NCBI GenBank assembly: GCA_022707665.1
Contig: JAKJAE010000199.1
Span: 1 to 5,342 of the forward strand
Source of the DNA: Chloroflexota bacterium
GTDB taxonomy: Bacteria; Chloroflexota; Anaerolineae; B4-G1; SLSP01
Direction: 5' to 3'
Length of the DNA: 5,342 bases
The first letter of the stretch is position 1, and every line of letters starts with the position of its first letter. The notes below the pieces were generated by a model. That model was given only the letters and a program-made list of their open reading frames with translations, did no database searches and was not told the DNA's origin. The position numbers were made by a program, and so were the translations under genes. Shown here piece after piece: positions 1 through 5,342 of the stretch.

Positions 1-16
1 GGTGATGTCGCCTCGT

Positions 17-21
17 GGAGG
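17..21 (+). promoter_or_regulatory. Ribosome binding site of coaX
   Basis: A perfect GGAGG lies 5 bases before the ATG at 27. It decides the start in favour of 27 over the in-frame GTG at 15, which would overlap this site and has no comparable purine-rich tract visible before it. Confidence 0.8.
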
Positions 22-26
22 TCGCT

Positions 27-827
27 ATGTTGTTGGCTGTGGATATTGGCAATACGAACATTCTGTTTGGTGTGCACGATGGCAGCGAATGGCGCCATCA
101 TTGGCGTGTTCGCACCGTACGGGACAAGATGGCTGACGAGTACGGCGTGCTCGTGCGCGCGCTGTTGCGCGAGGCCTCTCTGGCCCTTGCGGACTTCGAC
201 CGGATCGCCATCGCGAGCGTTGTGCCCCCGCTCACCGGCAGAATAGAAGAGATGCTTGCTGACGAGACCCCTGTAGACCCCCTGATCATCAGTCACAGCG
301 TGGATACTGGCATGCGCTATGCCATCGATAACCCAGCGGAGCTGGGCGCGGACTTGATTGCGGATGCCGTTGCAGCCTATGCCCGGCTGGGAGAAGCCTG
401 CGTCGTCGTGGATTTTGGCACGGCAACGACATTTACCGCGATCACCGGTGATGCCGTGGTATTGGGTGTCGCCATTGCGCCTGGAATGAACCTGGCAGCC
501 TCAGCACTGGCGGGTGGCACAGCCCAACTGCCCCAGATCCGGCTGGTCCCACCCAGCCGGGCGATCGGCAGAAACACAGTAGATTCGATTCGATCGGGTG
601 TTGTTCTGGGGTACGTCGGTCTGGTTGAGGGCATGATCGGCCGTTTCCAGGCCGAGATGGCGCAGTCGTCCGCAGGGACATCCGGTGCCGACGGCGACAT
701 CAAGGTGCTGGCAACCGGTGGGCTCTCGAGCGTCATCGCGCCACTGACCCGGCGGTTCTACGCGGTTGATCCATGGTTGACTCTGGATGGCATCCGCATT
801 ATCGGCGAGCGCTGTGTCCCTCAGTGA
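27..827 (+). CDS. coaX: Type III pantothenate kinase (CoaX)
   Basis: Phosphorylates pantothenate to 4'-phosphopantothenate with ATP, the first step of coenzyme A synthesis, in the cytoplasm. The family belongs to the ASKHA fold, works as a dimer, usually needs a monovalent cation and is not feedback-inhibited by CoA (family knowledge). The 266 residues match the usual length. Visible motifs are the N-terminal phosphate loop DIGNTN (6-11), SVVPPLT (64-70), GAD (107-109) with the expected catalytic Asp109, VDFGTATTF (128-136), IAPG (150-153), TAQLP (165-169), IGRNT (180-184) and ATGGLS (229-234). Two positions look atypical: Leu110 follows GAD where most members have Arg, and Val148 replaces the second Gly of the usual GG before IAPG. 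ATG at 27 is chosen because the product then begins directly at the first strand and a GGAGG lies 5 bases upstream; a GTG at 15 in the same frame would overlap that site. The gene order upstream is not visible. Confidence 0.96.
   Translation: MLLAVDIGNTNILFGVHDGSEWRHHWRVRTVRDKMADEYGVLVRALLREASLALADFDRIAIASVVPPLTGRIEEMLADETPVDPLIISHSVDTGMRYAIDNPAELGADLIADAVAAYARLGEACVVVDFGTATTFTAITGDAVVLGVAIAPGMNLAASALAGGTAQLPQIRLVPPSRAIGRNTVDSIRSGVVLGYVGLVEGMIGRFQAEMAQSSAGTSGADGDIKVLATGGLSSVIAPLTRRFYAVDPWLTLDGIRIIGERCVPQ
539..560 (+). repeat. Perfect 8-bp inverted repeat inside coaX
   Basis: CCGGCTGG at 539-546 is repeated in inverted form as CCAGCCGG at 553-560, around a 6-base loop (547-552). The transcript could form a GC-rich hairpin with a possible extra G-U pair outside (538 with 561). 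It encodes the residues just after the TAQLP motif of CoaX, so the repeat may be only a by-product of coding. No T tract follows, so it is not a typical intrinsic terminator. Confidence 0.6.
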
Positions 828-851
828 CAGGTTGCGTCCACCACTCAGTGC

Positions 852-869
852 CCTCTGACGGACCAGAGG
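852..869 (+). promoter_or_regulatory. Hairpin covering the ribosome binding site of the membrane-protein gene
   Basis: CCTCTG at 852-857 and CAGAGG at 864-869 form a perfect 6-bp stem around a 6-base loop. The 3' arm contains AGAGG (865-869), the only good Shine-Dalgarno candidate for the GTG start at 877. In the transcript this stem would hide the site, so translation of the downstream gene may be kept low or depend on ribosomes or a factor opening the stem. That role is inference; the repeat itself is seen directly. No T tract follows, so it is unlikely to be a terminator. The rest of the 49-base gap (828-876) shows no convincing promoter. Confidence 0.5.
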
Positions 870-876
870 TGCAGCA

Positions 877-2394
877 GTGGTATCGTCACCGCGGTTGACG
901 ATGCACGTTCGGCACCGCCTTCCGCTTGTCTGGATGTCGGGTCCACTGCTGCTGACGGCCCTTGTCCGCGCACTGTGGCTGGCGGCCTATGCTCCAGATC
1001 CTATGGGTTCCGTCGATTCCGAAGGGTTCCACCTGTTGGCGGTCAACCTGCTCGATGGTCGAGGGTTCTCCATTGCCTGGAATGCTCCCTTCTGTCCGAA
1101 TACGGTCCGCACGCCTCTCTATCCTCTGTATCTTGCGGGCGTCTACCGGATACTGGGACGATTCCCATACGGCGCGGCTTTGACCCAGATCCTTCTCGAG
1201 GTTCTGACGACTGCGTGGGTCATGGCCCTGACCAAAGCGATTAGGACGGGGCAGAGAGCACGCCGGACAGGGATCGTCCCGCTAATTGCCGGACTGCTCT
1301 ATGCTTTCAACGGCACGACGCAACGCTTTACGGGCCAGCTTCTCTCTGAGGCGCTGCTGCTGCCCATACTTGCTGGCGCGATCTACGCCACGCTGCGCCT
1401 GGTTCGAAGCCCCAGCCTGCGCTATGCTCTCCTGGCTGGGTCTGCCTGGGGCCTGGCTGTCCTGACAAAGCCAAACGTGCAGTACCTGGCACTGGCTGCG
1501 TGCGGATTGGCTATGGTTAGCCAACGATGGCGGCTGCTGCAGCGGCGGAACCGTCCGGTGTCGATTGCACTGTGGATGTCGCTGGCTCTCGTGCTGCTGC
1601 CCTGGTGTGCCCGGAATCGTGTCATCGCAGGTAGGTGGATGGTGTCCACTGCATTCGAGGAGAATGTGGCACGTGTGAGCGCCGTTGCGACGCAAGCGGC
1701 GCTCTCTGGGCTCGATGTCGAGCCCTGGACCGAGACCTGGGAACACCTCTACCGCCGTGTCGCTCTGACAGCAGGGTGGGACGTGACGCTGGAGACCGGC
1801 CTGAGCTGTGCTGATCGGCTGTGGCAGCAGCGTGAGATTGCGTTGGCCGCGCGCAGCTTAGTGGGGGCCAACCTTGGCACCTACGCACGGAGCCACCTAT
1901 GGAGCACGGTGCGAAGCGTGCTCGATCCTGGACACCGGTTCTGGTATCGTCTGTTGTCTGGCGATGCCTGGGAGACGACAGGTGTTGTGTCTGACATCCT
2001 CGGGCGCGTGGTCTGGTCCCTGGAGAGAGGGGCAGTGGGCGACGCGCTTCAGGTGTTCTGCAGTGAGCGGCTTGTGCGCATTCCCTGGCGGGCAGCGGTG
2101 CTCTGGTGGGGACTGGTTGGCGCCAGATTGGGTGTGATTGCATTAAGCCTCCGCGGGTTCCTCCACCTGGTGCGCCGCAGGCCGGTGACCGCCCTTCTGC
2201 TCCTTGGGGTGGTGCTCTATCACATCGCACTTCCAGGGCCGATCGCTCACGACCGGTTCTACGTGCCTGCGATACCGATCGTCTGTGTCCTTGTGACTCA
2301 GGGAGCTGAAGGGTATAATGATGGATACCATTGCCTAACTGGGTACAGGCGCCCTCGGGAAGGCACTACCACGTCTGGAGGACCCAATGATTGA
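877..2394 (+). CDS. Polytopic membrane protein, GT-C/PMT-like (ArnT-like) glycosyltransferase family
   Basis: Probably transfers a sugar from a polyprenyl-phosphate donor to a lipid or protein acceptor at the outer face of the cytoplasmic membrane; donor and acceptor cannot be told from sequence. The 505 residues begin with a positively charged stretch (11-14) and a first membrane segment near 20-38, suggesting a cytoplasmic N-terminus. Further hydrophobic segments are seen by eye near 98-117, 133-147, 155-173, 183-196, 201-214, 228-245, 404-425, 436-452 and 462-475, with a long non-membrane part at about 250-400. Family-like motifs are the first-loop acidic DSEGFH (47-52, Asp47 and Glu49 as candidate catalytic acids), GRGFS (61-65), RTPLYPLYLAG (78-88), PWCARN (242-247) and HDRFYVPAIP (458-467). 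GTG at 877 is chosen because AGAGG lies 7 bases upstream; an ATG at 901 is the alternative. The tail after about 480 is hydrophilic and its last codons overlap the next gene by 8 bases. Confidence 0.78.
   Translation: MVSSPRLTMHVRHRLPLVWMSGPLLLTALVRALWLAAYAPDPMGSVDSEGFHLLAVNLLDGRGFSIAWNAPFCPNTVRTPLYPLYLAGVYRILGRFPYGAALTQILLEVLTTAWVMALTKAIRTGQRARRTGIVPLIAGLLYAFNGTTQRFTGQLLSEALLLPILAGAIYATLRLVRSPSLRYALLAGSAWGLAVLTKPNVQYLALAACGLAMVSQRWRLLQRRNRPVSIALWMSLALVLLPWCARNRVIAGRWMVSTAFEENVARVSAVATQAALSGLDVEPWTETWEHLYRRVALTAGWDVTLETGLSCADRLWQQREIALAARSLVGANLGTYARSHLWSTVRSVLDPGHRFWYRLLSGDAWETTGVVSDILGRVVWSLERGAVGDALQVFCSERLVRIPWRAAVLWWGLVGARLGVIALSLRGFLHLVRRRPVTALLLLGVVLYHIALPGPIAHDRFYVPAIPIVCVLVTQGAEGYNDGYHCLTGYRRPREGTTTSGGPND
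2291..2319 (+). promoter_or_regulatory. Candidate sigma70-type promoter for the nuclease-dnaB gene group
   Basis: TTGTGA (2291-2296, four of six matches to the -35 consensus) and a perfect TATAAT (2314-2319) are separated by exactly 17 bases. They lie within the 3' end of the membrane-protein gene, so transcription would begin near 2326, giving a leader of about 60 bases before the ATG at 2387. A perfect -10 box at ideal spacing is unlikely by chance in such GC-rich DNA, but it has not been tested. It would let the replication genes be expressed independently of coaX and the membrane protein. Confidence 0.6.
2377..2381 (+). promoter_or_regulatory. Ribosome binding site of the nuclease-domain gene
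   Basis: A perfect GGAGG lies 5 bases before the ATG at 2387, inside the last codons of the preceding membrane-protein gene. It fixes the start of the nuclease-domain gene and implies strong translation initiation. Confidence 0.8.
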
Positions 2395-2887
2395 GGTCAC
2401 GGTAGAGACGATCCAGGTAAGCCTCGTCTCATCCCATCGCATCGTAGTTCTAAAGGAAGTCGCAGCCGAACGCTATCTTCCGATCTGGATCGGCCCATGT
2501 GAGGCCGAGGCGATTTCGGTTGGCGTTAAGGGCATTGATGTTCAACGCCCGTTGACTCACGATTTGATTGCGAACCTGATTGACGCGCTAGATGCCGAGT
2601 TGAGCCACGTTCAGGTGAGTGAACTGTCGGATAATACGTATTTCGCGACGTTGACGATCTCATCTGCAGAGGCCGAGATCGAGGTCGATGCGCGCCCCAG
2701 CGACGCAATCGCCGTTGCCGTGCGTCTGGGGGTGCCGATCTATGTAGCCGATTCTGTGATGGCAGACGCCGGCATTGTGCCCGAGAAGGACTTGTTGGCG
2801 CATGGGGACGCTGAGTCCGAGAACCTGGGCGTCTTTCGCAGCTTTCTGAGTTCGTTGCATCTGGATGAGCCGCAGGACGAGGAATAG
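2387..2887 (+). CDS. Bifunctional nuclease-domain protein (DUF151/BFN family)
   Basis: Belongs to the DUF151 or BFN family, small soluble proteins named for nuclease activity reported for plant members; the bacterial role is poorly defined. The family core spans about residues 1-130 of 166. Visible conserved parts are the early beta strands, LPIWIG (31-36) followed by an acidic EAEA patch (39-42), RPLTHDL (54-60), and the hallmark DARPSDAIAVAVR (101-113) leading into GVPIYV (115-120). A C-terminal helix around LGVFRSFLSSL (147-157) and an acidic end resemble the usual tail of longer family members. It starts 8 bases before the end of the membrane-protein gene and ends 35 bases before dnaB. 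A strong ribosome binding site and an upstream promoter suggest it leads a transcript that also carries dnaB and the loader genes. Whether it works with replication is inference from position only. Confidence 0.93.
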   Translation: MIEVTVETIQVSLVSSHRIVVLKEVAAERYLPIWIGPCEAEAISVGVKGIDVQRPLTHDLIANLIDALDAELSHVQVSELSDNTYFATLTISSAEAEIEVDARPSDAIAVAVRLGVPIYVADSVMADAGIVPEKDLLAHGDAESENLGVFRSFLSSLHLDEPQDEE

Positions 2888-2888
2888 C

Positions 2889-2906
2889 GGATGCAGGCCG
2901 GCATCT
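2889..2906 (+). repeat. Short inverted repeat between the nuclease gene and dnaB
   Basis: GATGC (2890-2894) and GCATC (2901-2905) form a 5-bp stem, extended by a possible G-U pair (2889 with 2906), around a 6-base loop. It fills about half of the 35-base gap and starts just after the nuclease-gene stop codon. No T tract follows, so a rho-independent terminator is not supported; it could be an RNA-processing or stability element, or chance. Confidence 0.4.
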
Positions 2907-2922
2907 AGCATAAGTGGGGGAT

Positions 2923-4308
2923 ATGGGACTACCCGACAAGACCGTACCGAACAATATCGAGGCGGAAGAAGCGGTACTTGGCGCACTGCTGATCGACCCT
3001 GAGGCGATCTATCGTGTTGTGCCGTTCTTGCAGATGGATGACTTCTACCTGCAGAAGCACCGCTGGGTCTATGAAGCGATGCTTCGTGTCCACGAGCGCC
3101 GCGACCCTATCGACTTTTTGACGCTCACGAGCGAGCTGGCTCAACAGGATCGTCTCGATACCGTAGGTGGCGACGCCTTCATCTCCCAGCTCATCAGTGC
3201 GGTGCCATCAGCGATCAGCGTGGAGGCCTACGGGCGGCTAGTGGAACAGACTGCGGTACGCCGCAGGCTGCTGGATGTGGCCAGTGACATCGCGCGTCTT
3301 GCCTACGATGAATCGTTGGCGGTGGACCAGGTCGTTGACCATTCCGAGAAAGCCTTATTCGGCGTCTCTCAGAAGCGAACGACTCGCGGCCTGCAGCCGA
3401 TACAGGAGATCGTGCCGCGCTACTACGACCACATCGAAGCGCTCTACGCCCATCGTGGCGAACTCATGGGTGTGCCGTCCGGGTTTCACGATCTAGACCA
3501 TATCCTGGGAGGGTTCCAGAAGTCTGATCTGCTCATTCTCGCGGCGCGCCCAGGCGTTGGCAAGACGTCGCTGATGCTGACCTTCGCCTTGCATGCCGCT
3601 CAGCAGCGCAAGGTCGTAGCGCTGTTCAATCTGGAGATGTCTGCAGAGCAGTTAGTTCAGCGTCTGGTAGCCCAGGTGAGTGGCATCGATGCTCAGAGGC
3701 TACGTCTGGGGCAGCTTGAGGATGATGAGTGGCCTGCATTTGCAGAGGCCATTGGGCACCTTTCGGAGCTTCCCATCTACATCGATGACACACCGGCGAT
3801 CACTGTGCTTCAGCTACGCACGAAGTGTCGCCGTTTGGCGTCGGAACGCGGGCTGGACATCATTTTTCTGGATTACCTGCAGCTGATGGACTCCGACTTC
3901 CGTTCAGAGAACCGCGTTCAGGAAGTCTCGTTCATTTCACGTTCTCTCAAGGGGCTAGCGCGTGAGGTCGGGGTGCCGCTGATGACTGCATCACAGCTTT
4001 CGCGTGCGGTTGAGCAGCGGCAGGATAAGCGCCCCCAGCTCTCCGATCTGCGCGAATCGGGCTCGCTGGAACAGGATGCTGATGTGGTGATGTTCATCTA
4101 CCGCGAGGAGCTCTACAATGAACACACCGAGAATCCCAACGTCGCTGATGTGATCATCTCAAAACACCGCAGTGGCCCGACTGGTACAGTTCAGTTGTAC
4201 TTCAACAAGCGCCTGACGCAGTTCGCTGATGTGACGATGCAGGTCAAGCCAGATGACTACCAGGCGCTGTCCCTTGGGCCAACTCCGCCCCGTGCGAGGC
4301 GCCAGTGA
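2923..4308 (+). CDS. dnaB: Replicative DNA helicase DnaB
   Basis: Hexameric 5'-3' helicase that unwinds the chromosome at the replication fork and recruits primase. The 461 residues match the family length and no intein interrupts the conserved motifs. The N-terminal helical domain begins with PNNIEAEEAVLG (9-20) and runs to about 145; a linker leads to the RecA-like ATPase domain at about 180-440. There the Walker A loop is ARPGVGKTS (208-216, Lys214 and Thr215), the catalytic Glu is in NLEMS (Glu238), Walker B is FLDYLQL (315-321, Asp317), followed by SQLSRAVEQR (357-366), DLRESGSLEQDAD (375-387) and KHRSGPTG (414-421), whose Lys414 and Arg416 match the KxR finger acting on the neighbouring subunit. 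ATG at 2923 fits the family N-terminus; GGGGG at 2916-2920 is unusually close to it. GTG at 2914 is an alternative, adding three residues. Its stop codon overlaps the next start. Confidence 0.97.
   Translation: MGLPDKTVPNNIEAEEAVLGALLIDPEAIYRVVPFLQMDDFYLQKHRWVYEAMLRVHERRDPIDFLTLTSELAQQDRLDTVGGDAFISQLISAVPSAISVEAYGRLVEQTAVRRRLLDVASDIARLAYDESLAVDQVVDHSEKALFGVSQKRTTRGLQPIQEIVPRYYDHIEALYAHRGELMGVPSGFHDLDHILGGFQKSDLLILAARPGVGKTSLMLTFALHAAQQRKVVALFNLEMSAEQLVQRLVAQVSGIDAQRLRLGQLEDDEWPAFAEAIGHLSELPIYIDDTPAITVLQLRTKCRRLASERGLDIIFLDYLQLMDSDFRSENRVQEVSFISRSLKGLAREVGVPLMTASQLSRAVEQRQDKRPQLSDLRESGSLEQDADVVMFIYREELYNEHTENPNVADVIISKHRSGPTGTVQLYFNKRLTQFADVTMQVKPDDYQALSLGPTPPRARRQ
4296..4299 (+). promoter_or_regulatory. 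Ribosome binding site of the DnaD-domain gene
   Basis: GAGG within the last dnaB codons lies 5 bases before the GTG at 4305. It supports that start and indicates that the DnaD-like gene can be initiated at the dnaB stop, by coupling or directly. Confidence 0.65.
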
Positions 4309-5030
4309 GTCAGGGTTACCGCTTTCGCGGCTTCACCGCTGGATCGGTGGTTTCTTTGCCCGATCAGCTGTTCAGCGAGCTGTTGCCGCATCTGGAGGAT
4401 CCGGATGAGCTCAAGGTCGTCCTCCACATCCTGTGGCGACTGGCCCGGATGCGCTCCAGTGGGGCACCGTGGATCACCGACCAAGAGGTGCGCGCTGATG
4501 CGGTCCTCCGTGATGCGTTTCGAGGGGAGAACGGGTTGGCACGGGTGGATCTTGCGTTGGAGAAATCGGTCGAGCACGGGATTCTGCTGGTGGTCCCGTG
4601 GCAGGGCGCGGATGGAACCGCAGAACGCCGCTATTTCGCCAACAGCCCCCAGGGTCGGGCAACAGTTGCCGCGCTGGACCGTGGCTCCGTGGTCGAGCGG
4701 TCGACGATTGAGGACCGTCCCAACATCTACACACTCTACGAGCAGAACATCGGTCCGCTGACCGCGCTGCTAGGTGAGGAGCTTGCCGAAGCCGAGGAGA
4801 CGTATCCGGCTACGTGGATTGAGGAAGCCTTCCGCGAGGCTGTCAGGCTGAACAAGCGTAACTGGAAGTACATCCTGGCCATCCTAGAGCGCTGGCAAAA
4901 TGAGGGACGAGGTACTGAGGAACAACATGGAGTCAATCGAGGATCTGGCCGGGAAGCTGGCAAGCGAGATCGAGAAGAGGAGACGCGACGCTACATCGAA
5001 GACGCCTATGACAGGATCGTCAGACACTGA
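4305..5030 (+). CDS. DnaD-domain replication protein
   Basis: Likely helps load or remodel DnaB helicase at origins or stalled forks; in Firmicutes, DnaD works between DnaA and the helicase loader, and a similar role here is inference. The 241 residues show an N-terminal winged-helix-like part (about 15-125) with SLPDQLFSELLPHL (17-30), the helix ELKVVLHILWRLAR (35-48) and a strand end YFANSPQGR (110-118). The DnaD/DnaB_2 domain follows at about 141-200, with IYTLYEQNIGPL (141-152) and the signature helix NWKYILAILERW (186-197). A charged tail ends in RRYIEDAYDRIVRH, which resembles the YIxxxYxxxI ending of many DnaD-like proteins and suggests the frame is real to its stop. GTG at 4305 overlaps the dnaB stop in a GTGA arrangement. 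The last 104 or so bases are shared, in another frame, with the following loader gene. Confidence 0.85.
   Translation: MSQGYRFRGFTAGSVVSLPDQLFSELLPHLEDPDELKVVLHILWRLARMRSSGAPWITDQEVRADAVLRDAFRGENGLARVDLALEKSVEHGILLVVPWQGADGTAERRYFANSPQGRATVAALDRGSVVERSTIEDRPNIYTLYEQNIGPLTALLGEELAEAEETYPATWIEEAFREAVRLNKRNWKYILAILERWQNEGRGTEEQHGVNRGSGREAGKRDREEETRRYIEDAYDRIVRH
4917..4920 (+). promoter_or_regulatory. Ribosome binding site of the helicase-loader gene
   Basis: GAGG lies 6 bases before the ATG at 4927, within the DnaD-domain gene. It favours 4927 over the upstream in-frame ATG at 4900, which has only a weak GAG farther away, and over the later ATG at 5008. Confidence 0.55.
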
Positions 5031-5342
5031 CGCGGATGATACTCGCAAGGGTCCTTCACAGGTGACGAGCGCCGAGGGGGTGGGTGATCCTGAGTGTCCC
5101 CTATGTCATGGCCTGGGATACATTCGATTGGACGTGCCTGTGGGCCACCCGCATTTCGGCAAGCTCTTCCCCTGTACCTGTCGTATGGCATCCATCCAGT
5201 CGCAACGCGATGAGGCGCTGCGCTCGCTTGGAAACCTGGAGGCGCTCAAACGTTTCACATTCGACACGTTCTGTCCTGACGGCCATGGCCTGTCGGCTGA
5301 GCGACAGCGGAACCTGAGGGCTGCCTACCAGGAGGCCGTCTC
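4927..5342 (+). CDS. DnaC/DnaI-like helicase loader, N-terminal part (cut by window end)
   Basis: Probably an AAA+ ATPase that delivers DnaB to DNA. Only the first 138 codons are present and the ATPase domain lies beyond the right edge, so the call rests on the N-terminal pattern and the neighbours. A helical, charged start (1-25) is followed by a polar linker (26-52). Next comes a zinc-cluster pattern: Cys57 and Cys60 in CPLCHGLGYIR (57-67), then Cys83 and Cys85 in FPCTCR (81-86), typical of DnaC-like loaders that precede the ATPase domain. LGNLEALKRFTFDTF (101-115) matches the usual lead-in to the ATPase core. The frame is open from 4888 after a stop at 4885. ATG at 4927 is chosen for its GAGG; ATG at 4900 would add nine residues and ATG at 5008 would drop the helical start. 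It overlaps the DnaD-domain gene by 104 bases. Confidence 0.8.
   Translation, partial: MESIEDLAGKLASEIEKRRRDATSKTPMTGSSDTDADDTRKGPSQVTSAEGVGDPECPLCHGLGYIRLDVPVGHPHFGKLFPCTCRMASIQSQRDEALRSLGNLEALKRFTFDTFCPDGHGLSAERQRNLRAAYQEAV

Noticed and set aside
89..98. 10-base palindrome ATGGCGCCAT in coaX
   Set aside because: A single short coding palindrome without spacing, repetition or context; expected by chance.
1..246. Open frame running in from the left edge, beginning with GDV, as the end of an upstream biotin ligase
   Set aside because: The frame would overlap coaX by over 200 bases and reads as low-quality shadow sequence after the first few codons. The upstream gene cannot be identified from the few bases available.
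1282..1746. 154-residue open frame on the minus strand
   Set aside because: Antisense to the hydrophobic helices of the membrane protein, rich in Gln, His and Arg, with no recognisable domain.
1622..2230. 202-residue open frame on the minus strand
   Set aside because: It lies fully inside the membrane-protein gene, its product is rich in Arg, Pro, Ser and His without any recognisable motif, and the plus-strand frame has clear family motifs. It is a shadow of high-GC coding.
2889..2906. Rho-independent terminator between the nuclease gene and dnaB
   Set aside because: The stem is short and no T tract follows, so only an inverted repeat is reported.
3544..3585. Intein or insertion at the DnaB Walker A region, a frequent intein site
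   Set aside because: The motif and its surroundings are continuous and the protein has the normal length.
5084..5317. 77-residue plus-strand open frame near the right end
   Set aside because: It lies in a different frame within the loader gene, whose zinc-cluster cysteines are clear; no domain was recognised in this product.

Overview
The window is a compact, single-strand (+) stretch of bacterial chromosome with moderately high GC. It holds four complete genes, one further complete gene whose 3' end is overlapped by its neighbour, and one gene cut by the right edge. All are packed with short gaps or overlaps. No RNA gene, mobile element, CRISPR array or insertion sequence was seen, and no stretch over 300 bases lacks a gene. 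A DnaD-type protein and a DnaC/DnaI-type loader next to a chromosomal-style DnaB, with the particular sequence flavour of these proteins, suggest a member of the Chloroflexota. That is inference from remembered family character, not from a search.

Left part (1-2394): a type III pantothenate kinase (coaX, first step of CoA synthesis) is followed after 49 bases by a polytopic membrane protein of the GT-C/PMT-like glycosyltransferase type. The short gap contains a perfect 6-bp inverted repeat whose 3' arm is the ribosome binding site of the membrane protein. A perfect 8-bp inverted repeat lies inside coaX.

Right part (2387-5342): a DUF151/bifunctional nuclease-domain protein starts inside the last codons of the membrane protein. 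It is followed by replicative helicase dnaB, then a DnaD-domain protein sharing a 4-base overlap with dnaB, then the zinc-cluster N-terminus of a DnaC/DnaI-like helicase loader that overlaps the DnaD gene by about 104 bases. A well-formed sigma70-type promoter (TTGTGA, 17-base spacer, TATAAT) sits inside the 3' end of the membrane-protein gene, about 70 bases before the nuclease gene. The right-hand set therefore probably has its own transcription start.

How the genes fit together: helicase, DnaD-like protein and loader form a plausible helicase-loading module, translated from tightly coupled reading frames. The nuclease-domain protein is probably co-transcribed with it, but its role there is unknown. 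The pantothenate kinase and membrane protein are ordinary neighbours with no evident functional tie to replication. I see no clearly new system. The most unusual points are the long dnaD/dnaC reading-frame overlap, the internal promoter, the sequestered ribosome binding site and a substitution in a conserved CoaX motif.
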